Positions 16,622 to 24,384 are shown, counted from the stretch's first letter. The stretch is DNA of 39,634 nucleotides from Caldifarciminota bacterium (GCA_030612625.1 JAUWNN010000002.1:1-39634); one strand, 5' to 3'. Notes: generated from the letters alone by a model not told the origin. Program-made: numbers and translations.

Positions 16622-16679
16622 TTGACATTGAGATGCATTATTGTATCATTGCACCATGATGCATATATCTAATGATACA
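16622..16679 (+). promoter_or_regulatory. arsR operon promoter with overlapping operator
   Basis: TTGACA (16622-16627), a 16-nt spacer and TATCAT (16644-16649). A perfect 9-bp inverted repeat, TGTATCATT (16642-16650) and AATGATACA (16671-16679), covers the -10 box, the start site and the first codons of arsR. This is the expected position for an ArsR/SmtB-family autorepressor operator. The ATG at 16656 coincides with the predicted start of transcription. Confidence 0.7.
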
Positions 16680-16994
16680 CATCTGACAACACTCCTGGCT
16701 GCTCTCGGGAACGACCACCGGATTGAAATTGTCGAACTGCTACGTTCGGGCGAGCGTTGCGTCTGTGAAATTACACCCCATCTCGGCATTGACGCGTCGG
16801 TGGTTTCCCGCTACCTGGCGATACTGGTGCACACCGGCGTCCTGCGTTCCCGGCGCGAAGGCCGTAGAGTCCTCTATCAGATTGCCGACCACCGGGTGCT
16901 GCGGCTGCTTGATACCGCCCGGAGCATGACCGAGCACCCGGACAAAGGCAGGCCGGTCGGGCCGAAGGTCACCAGAGAAGCCATCAGATGCTGA
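16656..16994 (+). CDS. ArsR/SmtB-family repressor
   Basis: A 112-residue winged-helix repressor with LAALGNDHRIEIVELLRSG, then a metal-loop motif CVCEI just before the recognition helix (IDASVVSRYLAIL) and the wing SRREGRRVLYQI. The ELRVC-like position carrying two Cys (ERCVCE) indicates thiol-based sensing of a soft metal or metalloid, or redox sensing. It overlaps ccdA by 7 nt. It probably represses its own operon through the dyad covering its start. A TTG start at 16641 is possible but lies in the promoter. Confidence 0.88.
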   Translation: MMHISNDTHLTTLLAALGNDHRIEIVELLRSGERCVCEITPHLGIDASVVSRYLAILVHTGVLRSRREGRRVLYQIADHRVLRLLDTARSMTEHPDKGRPVGPKVTREAIRC

Positions 16995-17689
16995 CATCGC
17001 TCCTGGCCAACGCTGAGAAGCTTATCAACACCCAACCGTTGCTTGCGGTGCCGGTCGTGTTCCTGGGCGGGCTGGTAACCGCGCTGAATCCATGTGTGCT
17101 CGCTTCTATCCCTCTGGCAATTGGCTTTGTCGGCGGGTATACCAGAGGCAGGAGCAAGTCCTATGCATTCCTTTTGGCACTGTTCTTGTTCCTTGGATTG
17201 GCCGCGGCGTTCACCCTGCTCGGGATAATTGCCAGCCTGGCCGGCACGCTGTTCGGCACCACAAGCAAGTTCTGGCCCTGGTTGATTGTGGTAGTCTGCC
17301 TAGTCATGGGCATTCAGATACTGTTCTTTCCGAACTTCGAAATCCCGATGCCGCGCGGCCTGACTCCAAAGACCGGTGGAGTCGTCGGCGCCTTCCTACT
17401 CGGTGGCCTGACCGGGCTTATCGCGACGCCGTGCGCGATGCCCATCCTCGCTGTCCTGCTCTCCTACGTCGCCTCCAAGGGCAATGTGGTCTACGGCGGA
17501 CTGCTGCTCCTCACCTACGCGCTGGGTCACTCAGTGCTTGTCCTGGCAGCCGGGACATCAATCGGCCTGGCCGAGGCGATGGTCAACTCAAGAGGCCTGA
17601 AGAAAGCCTCAACTATCATGAAAAAGGCCTCCGGCGTCCTGCTGTTGCTGGTCGCCGCATACTTCCTGTATGAGATACTCAAAAGATAG
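16988..17689 (+). CDS. CcdA-type transmembrane thiol-disulfide carrier
   Basis: 233 residues with six membrane helices and two conserved redox Cys in the family positions, NPCVLASIPLAIG in helix 1 and TPCAMPILAVLLS in helix 4. CcdA/DsbD-beta proteins pass electrons from cytoplasmic thioredoxin across the membrane to exported thiol proteins. The immediate downstream gene encodes a thioredoxin-like lipoprotein, its likely acceptor, and a mini-thioredoxin ends the operon. It is part of the arsR-controlled unit. Confidence 0.9.
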   Translation: MLTSLLANAEKLINTQPLLAVPVVFLGGLVTALNPCVLASIPLAIGFVGGYTRGRSKSYAFLLALFLFLGLAAAFTLLGIIASLAGTLFGTTSKFWPWLIVVVCLVMGIQILFFPNFEIPMPRGLTPKTGGVVGAFLLGGLTGLIATPCAMPILAVLLSYVASKGNVVYGGLLLLTYALGHSVLVLAAGTSIGLAEAMVNSRGLKKASTIMKKASGVLLLLVAAYFLYEILKR

Positions 17690-17705
17690 GACAGGAGGAA
17701 TCGAA

Positions 17706-18317
17706 ATGAAGCGTTTCATCATTGTGGTGCTGGCCGGGACCTGGGCTCTGTTGACCCAGCCCGGTTGCGGCGGTGCAGGTCCAGGGCCGGCAGCAAAGCC
17801 GGATTCGTTAGAACCAACCGTGGGCGAAGTGCTCGGCATATCAGCAAAGGCGGATTCCGTGACCCCGTTGGCGGACGACACGGCCGCTACCGATGCGGTC
17901 AATGCAAGCCAGCCTCAGGCTGAACAGCCTCAACCGGCAGGAGGCAACCTGAAACCAGCGGTCGAGAAGCCGAAGGAGCCACCGAAGGAGAACTCCCCTC
18001 CCGAAGTTGAGCAGCCGGCTCAGGTTCCCGAGAAACCGAAGCCGCTCCCACGAATGTGGGACTACGGGGCGGACAACTGTCTGCCCTGCATTCAGATGGA
18101 GCCCATCCTGGATCAGCTTGCCGAGGAGTACGAAGGCAGGATAGACATCAGGGTTATCAACGTGTATCAGCAGGGAGACTTGGCCCGGATGGCCAGGATT
18201 CAGGTTATCCCGACCCAGGTTTTCATCGACTCGGACGGCAAGGAACTGTTCCGTCACGTCGGGTTCTACCCCCGCGACTCTATCGTCGCCAAGTTCCGGG
18301 AGTTCAGCTTCGAGTAG
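17706..18317 (+). CDS. Exported thioredoxin-like lipoprotein
   Basis: 203 residues starting at ATG 17706 behind ACAGGAGGAATCGAA. The signal peptide ends in a lipobox-like QPGCGG. A Pro/Glu-rich spacer of about 90 residues follows, then a thioredoxin fold with the active site NCLPCIQMEP and the cis-Pro region IQVIPTQVFIDSDG. It is probably anchored at the outer face of the cytoplasmic membrane and reduced by the adjacent CcdA. An earlier in-frame start inside ccdA lacks a ribosome site. The substrate is unknown. Confidence 0.85.
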   Translation: MKRFIIVVLAGTWALLTQPGCGGAGPGPAAKPDSLEPTVGEVLGISAKADSVTPLADDTAATDAVNASQPQAEQPQPAGGNLKPAVEKPKEPPKENSPPEVEQPAQVPEKPKPLPRMWDYGADNCLPCIQMEPILDQLAEEYEGRIDIRVINVYQQGDLARMARIQVIPTQVFIDSDGKELFRHVGFYPRDSIVAKFREFSFE

Positions 18318-18324
18318 GCTCAAG

Positions 18325-19497
18325 ATGAAAGAACGAACTAAGCTTGTCCTGCTCATTGCCATATTCCTCGCTGCCTATTTCCTGCCCTTCGAGAGCCTGC
18401 GTTTCAGGGGCGCAATCATGGAAGGGTTCCACCTGCTGCAGGAGTATGCCCGGTTGCACGTACTCTTCTGTCTGGTGCCGGCGTTCTTCATTGCCGGCGC
18501 GATTCAGAACTTCCTGTCCCAGGCAACGGTACTGCGCTATCTCGGACCCAAAGCACCGAAGCCGCTTGCCTACGGAGTCGCATCGGTCTCGGGCGCAATT
18601 CTGGCGGTCTGCTCCTGCACCGTCCTGCCGATGTTCGCCGGCATCTACACTGCCGGAGCCGGCCTGGGTCCGGCAATCGCATTCCTCTATTCGGGCCCGG
18701 CAACCAACGTCCTGGCTATCATCCTGACCGCCCGGGTCCTGGGGTTTGAAATCGGCATCGCCCGGGCTTTGGGCGCGGTCCTTTTCGCCGCGATTGTCGG
18801 CCTGCTCATGGCTTTCTTCTTCCGCCGCGAAGAAACCGCCCGCGCGAACAGCGCGATATTCGAACAGGAAGGCGAAAAGCTCCGACGCAGCCTTGGCCAG
18901 AACATCCTCTACTTCCTTGTCATGATTGGCATCCTCGTGTTTGCGGCCTGGGGCAAGCCTTCCCAACCGGTCGGGTTCTGGAACTTGGTCTACGGCATCA
19001 AGTGGTATCTGGTCATTGGCCTGCTGGTCGTCCTCGGTCTGATGCTCTGGCGCTGGTTCGAGAAGTCCGAACTCAAGGCCTGGGTGATGTCCACCTGGGA
19101 CTTCACCAGGAAGATTCTGCCGCTGCTCTTTGCCGGCGTTTTCGTGGCCGGAATTCTGCTTGGCCGGCCGGGCACGGACAGCGGGTTAATACCATCAGGT
19201 GCGGTTGCGGGTCTGGTCGGCGGCAACTCGATTATCGCCAATTTCTTCGCCTCGATTGCCGGTGCTTTCATGTACTTCGCCACCCTGACCGAAGTGCCCA
19301 TTCTCCAAGGACTACTTGGCAGCGGCATGGGTAAAGGACCAGCCCTGTCCTTGCTTCTCGCCGGCCCGTGTCTTTCGCTACCCTCAATGCTCGTCATCCG
19401 CTCGGTTATCGGCACAAAGAAGACGCTCGTCTACGTCTGCATCGTGGTCGCCATGGCAACCTTGACCGGCATACTGTTCGGGCTTGTCGCCCGCTAG
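18325..19497 (+). CDS. UPF0718/ArsP-type permease (COG0701)
   Basis: A 390-residue membrane protein with about eight to ten helices in two related halves separated by a basic cytoplasmic loop. The motif VCSCTVLPMFAGIYT in the first half and the related GLVGGNSIIANFFASIAG/ LAGPCLSLPSMLVI in the second are typical. Family members include ArsP exporters of trivalent organoarsenicals, and relatives of unknown substrate that sit beside small thioredoxins. The arsR-type regulator supports a metalloid or thiol-compound substrate, but no arsenate reductase is present, so I keep the name general. Confidence 0.85.
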   Translation: MKERTKLVLLIAIFLAAYFLPFESLRFRGAIMEGFHLLQEYARLHVLFCLVPAFFIAGAIQNFLSQATVLRYLGPKAPKPLAYGVASVSGAILAVCSCTVLPMFAGIYTAGAGLGPAIAFLYSGPATNVLAIILTARVLGFEIGIARALGAVLFAAIVGLLMAFFFRREETARANSAIFEQEGEKLRRSLGQNILYFLVMIGILVFAAWGKPSQPVGFWNLVYGIKWYLVIGLLVVLGLMLWRWFEKSELKAWVMSTWDFTRKILPLLFAGVFVAGILLGRPGTDSGLIPSGAVAGLVGGNSIIANFFASIAGAFMYFATLTEVPILQGLLGSGMGKGPALSLLLAGPCLSLPSMLVIRSVIGTKKTLVYVCIVVAMATLTGILFGLVAR

Positions 19498-19510
19498 AAA
19501 AGAGAACGAC

Positions 19511-19813
19511 ATGTCCTGGCTTGCCGGAATCCCCAGAGACGAAATCCCGTGGTTCCCCATTATCGACGCGGACAGATGCGTCAAGTGCGGCATGTGTATG
19601 AACTGCGGCAGAAGTGTTTATGACTGGACCTCCGACGGAGCTCGGGTAGTCCGACCCTACGACTGTGTCGTCGGCTGCAACACCTGCGCCAATCTGTGCC
19701 TTGGCCAGTGCATCACCTTCCCACCTATTGAGGAAGTCAGGAAGGTCTATCAACAGCACAAGGTCTGGCCCAAGGTGAAGGAAGAACTGAAGAAAGAAGG
19801 CAGAATAACATAG
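19511..19813 (+). CDS. Small ferredoxin-like double-cluster protein
   Basis: 100 residues, ATG at 19511. Cys spacing DRCVKCGMCMNCG in the first half and DCVVGCNTCANLCLGQC in the second would bind two iron-sulfur clusters, close to the 2[4Fe-4S] ferredoxin pattern though the first motif is tighter than usual (C-x2-C-x2-C-x2-C). There is no signal peptide, so it is cytoplasmic. It lies between the permease and the mini-thioredoxin and is likely their electron donor or partner. Such 4Fe-4S proteins often follow UPF0718 permeases. Confidence 0.8.
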   Translation: MSWLAGIPRDEIPWFPIIDADRCVKCGMCMNCGRSVYDWTSDGARVVRPYDCVVGCNTCANLCLGQCITFPPIEEVRKVYQQHKVWPKVKEELKKEGRIT

Positions 19814-19821
19814 GAGGTATC

Positions 19822-20061
19822 ATGGATATCAAAGTCCTCGGCGTAGGTTGCCCGCGCTGCACTGAGACCGAGAAGCGAATTAGAAATGTCCTGGCTGAAA
19901 TGGACATCGCCGCCAACCTGGAAAAGCTTACCGACATCAAGCTCTTCGCCTCAATGGGCGTGCTCCAGACGCCGGGAGTCGTCATTGACGGCGAAGTCAA
20001 GTCCCAAGGCAAGATTCCGAGCAAGGAAGAAATCAGAAACTGGCTTGAAGCCAAAGAGTAA
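19822..20061 (+). CDS. Mini-thioredoxin (redox-active disulfide protein 2 type)
   Basis: 79 residues with a thioredoxin fold shortened at the N-terminus. The active site VGCPRCTETE is near residue 10, and VLQTPGVVIDG provides the cis-Pro. TAGGAGGTATC sets the start. Proteins of this type commonly pair with UPF0718 permeases and ArsR regulators. As the last gene of the operon it probably cycles thiols on the cytoplasmic side. No terminator is visible in the 29 nt before the convergent selD. Confidence 0.9.
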   Translation: MDIKVLGVGCPRCTETEKRIRNVLAEMDIAANLEKLTDIKLFASMGVLQTPGVVIDGEVKSQGKIPSKEEIRNWLEAKE

Positions 20062-20090
20062 GGAGAGTTTCGCGGTTTTGGAACCATCGC

Positions 20091-21128
20091 TCACACAACC
20101 CGAACCCTGCCCTGCCCTAAGTTAACATGACCAACCGTGACTGCCTGAGAAACTCCGGCTTGGTGCAACCGGGCCAACAGCTCCCCGGCCTTTTGTGCCG
20201 ATACCGCAATCAGCAGTCCGCCTGATGTCTGCGCATCACAGAGCAGCATCTGCAGTTCCTCTGACACCGCAGACGCAAACTCGGCCCTGGTCTTCATGAA
20301 TTGATAGTTCTTCACCGAGCCTTCGGGAAAAAGGCCCTGTCGTGCGAGGTCAAACGCCTCGGGTATGATTGGCACTTGATTTGCTTCAATCACCAGGTCA
20401 ACATTGCTGGCATCAGCCATTTCCCAGGCATGACCCAGAAGTCCGAACCCGGTAATGTCGGTTGCCGCATTCACCCCGACCGTAATCATCGCTTCAGCCG
20501 CAGAACGGTTGAGTTCACTCATGGTACGGTTGGCCTGTTCTACCGCTCGGGCAGAAGCCAGGTCTGCACGCAGCGCGGTCGTGATGATGCCGATGCCAAG
20601 CGGTTTGGTGAGAACCAGAGTGTCGCCGGGCCGGGCACCACTGTTAGCGATGATTCGCTTCGGATGAACCAGACCGGTGACCGCAAGCCCGCACTTCACC
20701 TCCGCATCCTTCATCGTGTGCCCGCCCAAGACCACGGCGTCCGCCTCCCGAACCTTATCCCACATCCCGGCAAGCACAGCACGGACTGTTTCATGCTCAA
20801 TCTCGCCGACCGGGTAGCCGACAATAGCCAGTGCGGCGATAGGTGTACCTCCCATCGCATACACGTCGCTCAAGGAATTGGCGGCTGCTATCTGCCCGAA
20901 TGCGTACGGGTCGTCCGCAATTGGAGTAAGCACATCGACCGTCTGCACAAGGGCCTGGTCTGGGTCTAAAGCATACACTCCGGCATCGTCCGAGGTTTCG
21001 CTGCCAACGAGCAGGCTCGGATGCTCGAATCGAGGAAGCTGATGCAGAACCTGCATCAGGTCTTCCTGGCACACCTTGGAGGCTCAGCCCGCAGCCCGAG
21101 CGTAGTCGATGAACCGTCGCTCTTCCAT
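20091..21128 (-). CDS. selD: Selenide, water dikinase; itself a selenoprotein
   Basis: 345 residues when the in-frame TGA at 21084-21086 is read as selenocysteine (residue 15). The N-terminus is MEERRFIDYARAAG-Sec-ASK, matching the catalytic Sec/Cys-x-x-Lys of SelD. The rest is the family ATP-grasp-like/AIR-synthase fold (SDDAGVYAL, LSDVYAMGG, LGGHTMKD, TDITGFGLLGHA). It makes selenophosphate from selenide and ATP for Sec-tRNA. A bacterial SECIS hairpin lies 24-44 nt after the TGA. The ATG at 21126-21128 has AGAGGAGG before it. A gene caller that stops at TGA would give a truncated, inactive-looking protein starting near 21074. Confidence 0.95.
21039..21059 (-). promoter_or_regulatory. Bacterial SECIS element in selD
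   Basis: Arms CTGATGCAG and CTGCATCAG (9 bp, perfect) around GTT, giving an apical AGGUUCU like the GGU-U loop that SelB recognises. The loop sits 32-36 nt after the UGA, inside the usual bacterial window. Confidence 0.85.
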
Positions 21129-21137
21129 AATCCTCCT

Positions 21138-21761
21138 CTAGATTCCTATGACCTTGTCACTGTCCATGAGCATCTCGGCCAGCTCATACATGTTGGAAAC
21201 GGTGCCGACTCGCACCTGGTCCTTCAGTCCAAAGAAATCCAGACACGTGCCGCAAACCCTGACCTCCGTGCCCTGATTCTCAAGAGTCTTGAGTGCATCC
21301 AGAACCTCGGACTCGGCCAGGGACAGCTTCACCCCGCTGTTCATCAGCGCCAGGGATGCGGGCCTGGAAGGAAGTTCGACCAGGGTACGCAGGAACAGAC
21401 CCATGAGCAACTTGCCGAGCTTGTCATCACCCCGACCAAGCCGGTCCGAGCTGACGAACACTGCTGTTCCAGTCTTCGCACAGGGAGCCGCGACTTGCGA
21501 ACCTCTGACAATCGTGACCGCATAAACGCCCGGCTCCCGTTCCTTGCAGGAAACCTGACAACCGGCTCGTTCGGCAAATCGGACGATGTTGTCTCTGGAT
21601 GTTGGGCTGTCGGTGAGCACAACGACCTTTCCGCGCGGTGTGGATTCAATCGCCTTCCTGGTCCGGACAACCGGCTCAGGACAAACCAGACCCCTGACAT
21701 CCACCTCGGTTGCGCCGCCCTCATCACTTTGAGGCCCTCTGTCTTTGTCCGCATTCATCAT
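21138..21761 (-). CDS. yedF: YedF, selenium-metabolism sulfurtransferase-like protein
   Basis: 207 residues. The N-terminal TusA-like domain carries the Cys-Pro-x-Pro motif (RGLVCPEPVVRTRKAI, about 23-38). The second half is DsrE-like with CGTCLDFFGLKDQVRVG. This two-domain form is the YedF of selenium-using organisms, normally adjacent to selD, and is thought to deliver Se or S from a perselenide/persulfide to SelD. The start overlaps the DUF3343 stop (ATGA), with AGGAGG just ahead; ATG at 21758 is equally possible. It is followed by selD after 9 nt. Confidence 0.92.
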   Translation of the reverse strand: MMNADKDRGPQSDEGGATEVDVRGLVCPEPVVRTRKAIESTPRGKVVVLTDSPTSRDNIVRFAERAGCQVSCKEREPGVYAVTIVRGSQVAAPCAKTGTAVFVSSDRLGRGDDKLGKLLMGLFLRTLVELPSRPASLALMNSGVKLSLAESEVLDALKTLENQGTEVRVCGTCLDFFGLKDQVRVGTVSNMYELAEMLMDSDKVIGI

Positions 21762-22108
21762 TTACCTCCTGAATCGCTGCCGACAGCATCCTGCTCAGAA
21801 ACTTTGTGTTCGGCACTGCTGTAATTTAGGACTTGTGACGGTCTGATTCCCTGTTCGGCCAGCATCGACAGAACGGCAGCCGCCGATCGCTCCTCAACCA
21901 GCAACAGCACCCCGCAGCCCTGAATTCGACGGGGTGCTACGAGAACATCGAAGCCCTTCTCTTTAAGGAACTCACCGGCCCGGAGCAACTGGTGAACCGA
22001 CCCGAAAGCCAAGGCAGAACAGGAAGCCAAGAAAGGGTGCACCCCGGACACAGGCTGCCCGTGTGCGAAAGTGGTGGAGACTCCACCACCATCATCTCCG
22101 ACAGTCAC
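21758..22108 (-). CDS. DUF3343 protein, putative Se/S carrier
   Basis: 116 residues. The conserved part is FGSVHQLLRAGEFLKEKG, then RRIQGCGVLLLVEE, the DUF3343 signature with its single carrier-like Cys in QGCGV. Such proteins accompany yedF and selD in many anaerobes. The GTG start at 22106-22108 with TGAGGAC upstream adds about 32 residues of low-complexity sequence before the domain, and the frame stays open further upstream without a good start. A shorter TTG start at the domain edge is possible. The role is inferred from family and context. Confidence 0.8.
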   Translation of the reverse strand: MTVGDDGGGVSTTFAHGQPVSGVHPFLASCSALAFGSVHQLLRAGEFLKEKGFDVLVAPRRIQGCGVLLLVEERSAAAVLSMLAEQGIRPSQVLNYSSAEHKVSEQDAVGSDSGGK

Positions 22109-22184
22109 AAACGTGTCCTCACTGCTTGCTTCAGCGTCATCCTGCAGCTCTCCACAAACTTGCTCCGCCAGCTTTCTCCTGAAC

Positions 22185-22967
22185 CTATGGCCTCAACATC
22201 ACCTTGCAGACCGTGGACTCCGAGCCTGCGGTCAGCCGCAGCAAGTAAACACCGCCGGGCAGTTTCTCATCTTGTGACCACTGCAAACGATGCTGTCCGG
22301 CATCGCACCGGCTATCCAGCAGGGTCCTGACCGGCCGGCCGTTGATGTCGTAGAGAGCCATGTTGCACCGCGTCTGTCTGCTGTTCGGCAGCTCGGGCAC
22401 CTCGTAGTTCACCGTGGCCCCGCTTCTCACCGGGTTTGGCACGACCCGCAACCCGATTCTTCGGGACTTCCAAACCGGTTCGTCCTCTCCGATACCAACG
22501 CCTGCGAGGGTGTACGTCGTTATCGAATCTGCAAGGGACGGGTTTCCTATCGAACGGACGTGCAGATTCAGTATCTCTTCGCCGTGCGTAGTGCTTGTGT
22601 ACACCGTGATATGAATCAGTGTATCTTGCTCGCCAACTGCGAGGGTGTCATACAACACCTGTCCTGGCTCTGCTCACCTGAAACCAACACAGTAACTGAC
22701 ATACCAGTCCGGGACACCCTGAAGCACCCGGCAGTCGAACTCGTACACGTCCGGCTCGGTCCCGGTATTGGTCAGGGTGAAATGGAACTCGACAACCTCG
22801 CCCGGCTCGACCTGCTGCACCGTATCACTTCGACTGATGAACTCAAACTGGTAGCCAGCCAGGAGCGGGCTTGCGGCCAAGAGCAGCGCGGCGAGCAGGA
22901 CGGCCATGCCGCGCGCCGGCCGCTTCAGGATTGACTTTTGACTTCTGACTTCTGACTTCTGACTCAT
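22185..22967 (-). CDS. Candidate exported selenoprotein with sorting tail
   Basis: 260 residues if the TGA at 22674-22676 is decoded as Sec (residue 98). Both sides are in one frame: CVGFR, then the TGA codon, then AEPGQVLYD, giving C-x4-Sec inside a beta-sandwich-like exported domain. Related secreted thiol domains have two Cys at this spacing. The signal peptide is MAVLLAALLLAASPLLA, preceded by an n-region made of a 7-bp repeat. The C-terminus is a FlgD-like sorting domain (VPNPVRSGATVNYEVPE, GRPVRTLL, GGVYLLRL). GAGGAGGT sets the start. Neighbours are a thioredoxin-like lipoprotein (upstream) and DUF3343-yedF-selD. The alternative is a nonsense mutation in a Cys codon. Confidence 0.65.
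22629..22643 (-). promoter_or_regulatory. SECIS-like hairpin after the in-frame TGA
   Basis: CTCGC and GCGAG pair around AGTTG, 36-40 nt after the TGA, nearly the same distance as in selD and with a G-U-U in the loop. The stem is only 5 bp; a second hairpin (GGTGT/ACACC) lies just before it. Weaker than the selD element. Confidence 0.4.
22932..22966. repeat. Heptamer tandem repeat at a start codon
   Basis: Five copies of TGACTTC (two with changes), ending within the start codon of the candidate selenoprotein. On the coding strand it supplies the signal-peptide n-region SQKSEVRSQKS. Confidence 0.75.
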
Positions 22968-22970
22968 TGC

Positions 22971-23780
22971 CTACCTCCTCTGTTCTTCAAACCTCCTGCA
23001 GAAAGCGGTCTGCAGGATTTTTCTAGTTGTCATGTCCTGGACGAATGCGACCGCGCCCAGCATTGACCGGTTCCAGAACTCCTTGATTGGAAACGTCTCC
23101 TCCACCACCAAGGTATCGCCCTTGAGCAGGCTGACCCGAGTGCCGTTCTCGTCCGGCAACATCTGCCTCATGACGCCATTGAAGACCGAGTCGGTCGCAC
23201 CGGACGGACAGGTCCGAACACTGTCCTCCTGGACTACAATAAACAGCCTGAGACTTTCCACTGGAGTCGAATCCACGCCGGTCGCTCTCACGCGGACCGT
23301 GCCAGTGCCTGTTGCCAAGGTCGCTTCCAGACTCAACTGAGCCTTTGGAGTTACGCTCCGGGCCGCCAGGATGTAGTTACGGAACGTCTCGTAGTTATGT
23401 TCTGGCCCTGAAGTTCGAATCACATCGCCGCCATCGAATACCGTTGCCGGCTCACCGCCCGAGTCATAGTACAGCCGGCGCCGGGTTTCGACATACTCAG
23501 GACAGAGCGTATCTCCTGCCACGCGCCGGTGATAAGCAATAACCACCAGGCTGTCCGCGAACTCCTCGGCCAGGCTGTCGAGAGCATGTGCCGCATAGGG
23601 GCAGTAGACGCAGCGCACAAAAGTGAAGAACTCGACCAGCACCACCCGGTTCGTCGGAATAATCTGCAACTCCGGGGCCTCAGAGCAACCGGCAAGAGCA
23701 ACCAGAGCGGCTGCCAGCAAGCAAAGGAGCCTGCCGGAACGGACGAGACGGCCTAGTCCAGGCCGATGCATGGTAGTCAT
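22971..23780 (-). CDS. Omp28-like exported thioredoxin-fold lipoprotein
   Basis: 269 residues. The lipoprotein signal peptide ends LVALAGC. A thioredoxin-like domain has FFTFVRCVYCPYAAHALD (CxxC near residue 58), followed by LYYDSGGEPATVFDG with the cis-Pro. A C-terminal beta-sandwich runs from about 150. This is the layout of Omp28/T9SS-associated thiol proteins. The stop lies 3 nt before the candidate selenoprotein, and its start overlaps the end of the 37-residue membrane peptide (ATGA), so all are co-translated. It is a likely redox partner of the Cys/Sec pair in the next protein (inference). Confidence 0.82.
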   Translation of the reverse strand: MTTMHRPGLGRLVRSGRLLCLLAAALVALAGCSEAPELQIIPTNRVVLVEFFTFVRCVYCPYAAHALDSLAEEFADSLVVIAYHRRVAGDTLCPEYVETRRRLYYDSGGEPATVFDGGDVIRTSGPEHNYETFRNYILAARSVTPKAQLSLEATLATGTGTVRVRATGVDSTPVESLRLFIVVQEDSVRTCPSGATDSVFNGVMRQMLPDENGTRVSLLKGDTLVVEETFPIKEFWNRSMLGAVAFVQDMTTRKILQTAFCRRFEEQRR

Positions 23781-23890
23781 ATCTCTGTACTGAAGTAATG
23801 AATCCGGCCCCAGTCATCCTTCACAGTGCCGATGACCACCGCGGCCAGACCGCAGACGAGAAAAATAGCGAACAACACACGTCTGACCAC
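23777..23890 (-). CDS. 37-residue membrane peptide
   Basis: A GTG-started frame reading VRRVLFAIFLVCGLAAVV, then IGTVKDDWGRIHYFSTEI. It has one hydrophobic helix with a positive start, and its stop overlaps the ATG of the lipoprotein gene (ATGA), the coupling seen throughout this operon. The GTG at 23888-23890 is only weakly supported by AGAGAG upstream, and the frame remains open beyond it. Function unknown; perhaps a small partner of the exported thiol proteins. Confidence 0.5.
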   Translation of the reverse strand: MVRRVLFAIFLVCGLAAVVIGTVKDDWGRIHYFSTEI

Positions 23891-24146
23891 TACACTCTCT
23901 TGTTCGGGATGAAGGATGGAACTGCCCGACCGAAAGGATGGCCGGACGAAAACGGAGGGGATGCTCTTCCTGGAGACAAACTGTCTCCTATGAGTCGAGG
24001 AGTCATGTGTTCCACCTCCGGCCCATCAGCAGCAGACGCTTGGTAGAACTCATCACATATAGAATAGCTGACCCACTATTCCTGTCGAGCCCGCCCATCT
24101 GCACACGTACATCCGGGAACCTTGCGTCTTACGCCTTGCCGTCTGC

Positions 24147-24326
24147 CTATCCGCAGCAGCGGCTGTCGCCTTCCGGCGGAGCTTCATCTCCCGCCTTCCT
24201 GACCTTCAGCGGCGTGTCGCAGCACTTGATGACGCATCCCTTCTCGCAACTGCAGCTCTTGGTCACAGTCATTTCGAGCCCGCAGTCCGGGCAGTATACT
24301 ACGTCTCCGACCTCGAAAGATACCAT
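24147..24326 (-). CDS. Cys-rich metal-binding mini-protein
   Basis: 59 residues with ten Cys: YCPDCGLEM, KSCSCEKGC, IKCCDT and a terminal CCG. The first pair with the later CC resembles rubredoxin/desulfoferrodoxin-like small metal sites, but the spacing does not settle on one fold. ATG at 24324-24326 with GGGAGAG before it; a longer frame upstream has no good start. It lies 58 nt after the PPOX-like gene. It is probably a cytoplasmic electron carrier or metal/selenium-thiol binder (inference). About 255 nt without a firm gene follow before the 37-residue peptide. Confidence 0.65.
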   Translation of the reverse strand: MVSFEVGDVVYCPDCGLEMTVTKSCSCEKGCVIKCCDTPLKVRKAGDEAPPEGDSRCCG

Positions 24327-24384
24327 CTCAACTCTCCCTTCAGATTGCGCCCGCAGTTCTGCTCTGACATACCACAAGCCGGCC

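Noticed and set aside
20370-20384. Perfect sigma54 consensus TGGCAC-N5-TTGC on the plus strand
   Set aside because: It lies deep inside selD and antisense to it, with no plus-strand gene behind it; probably chance.
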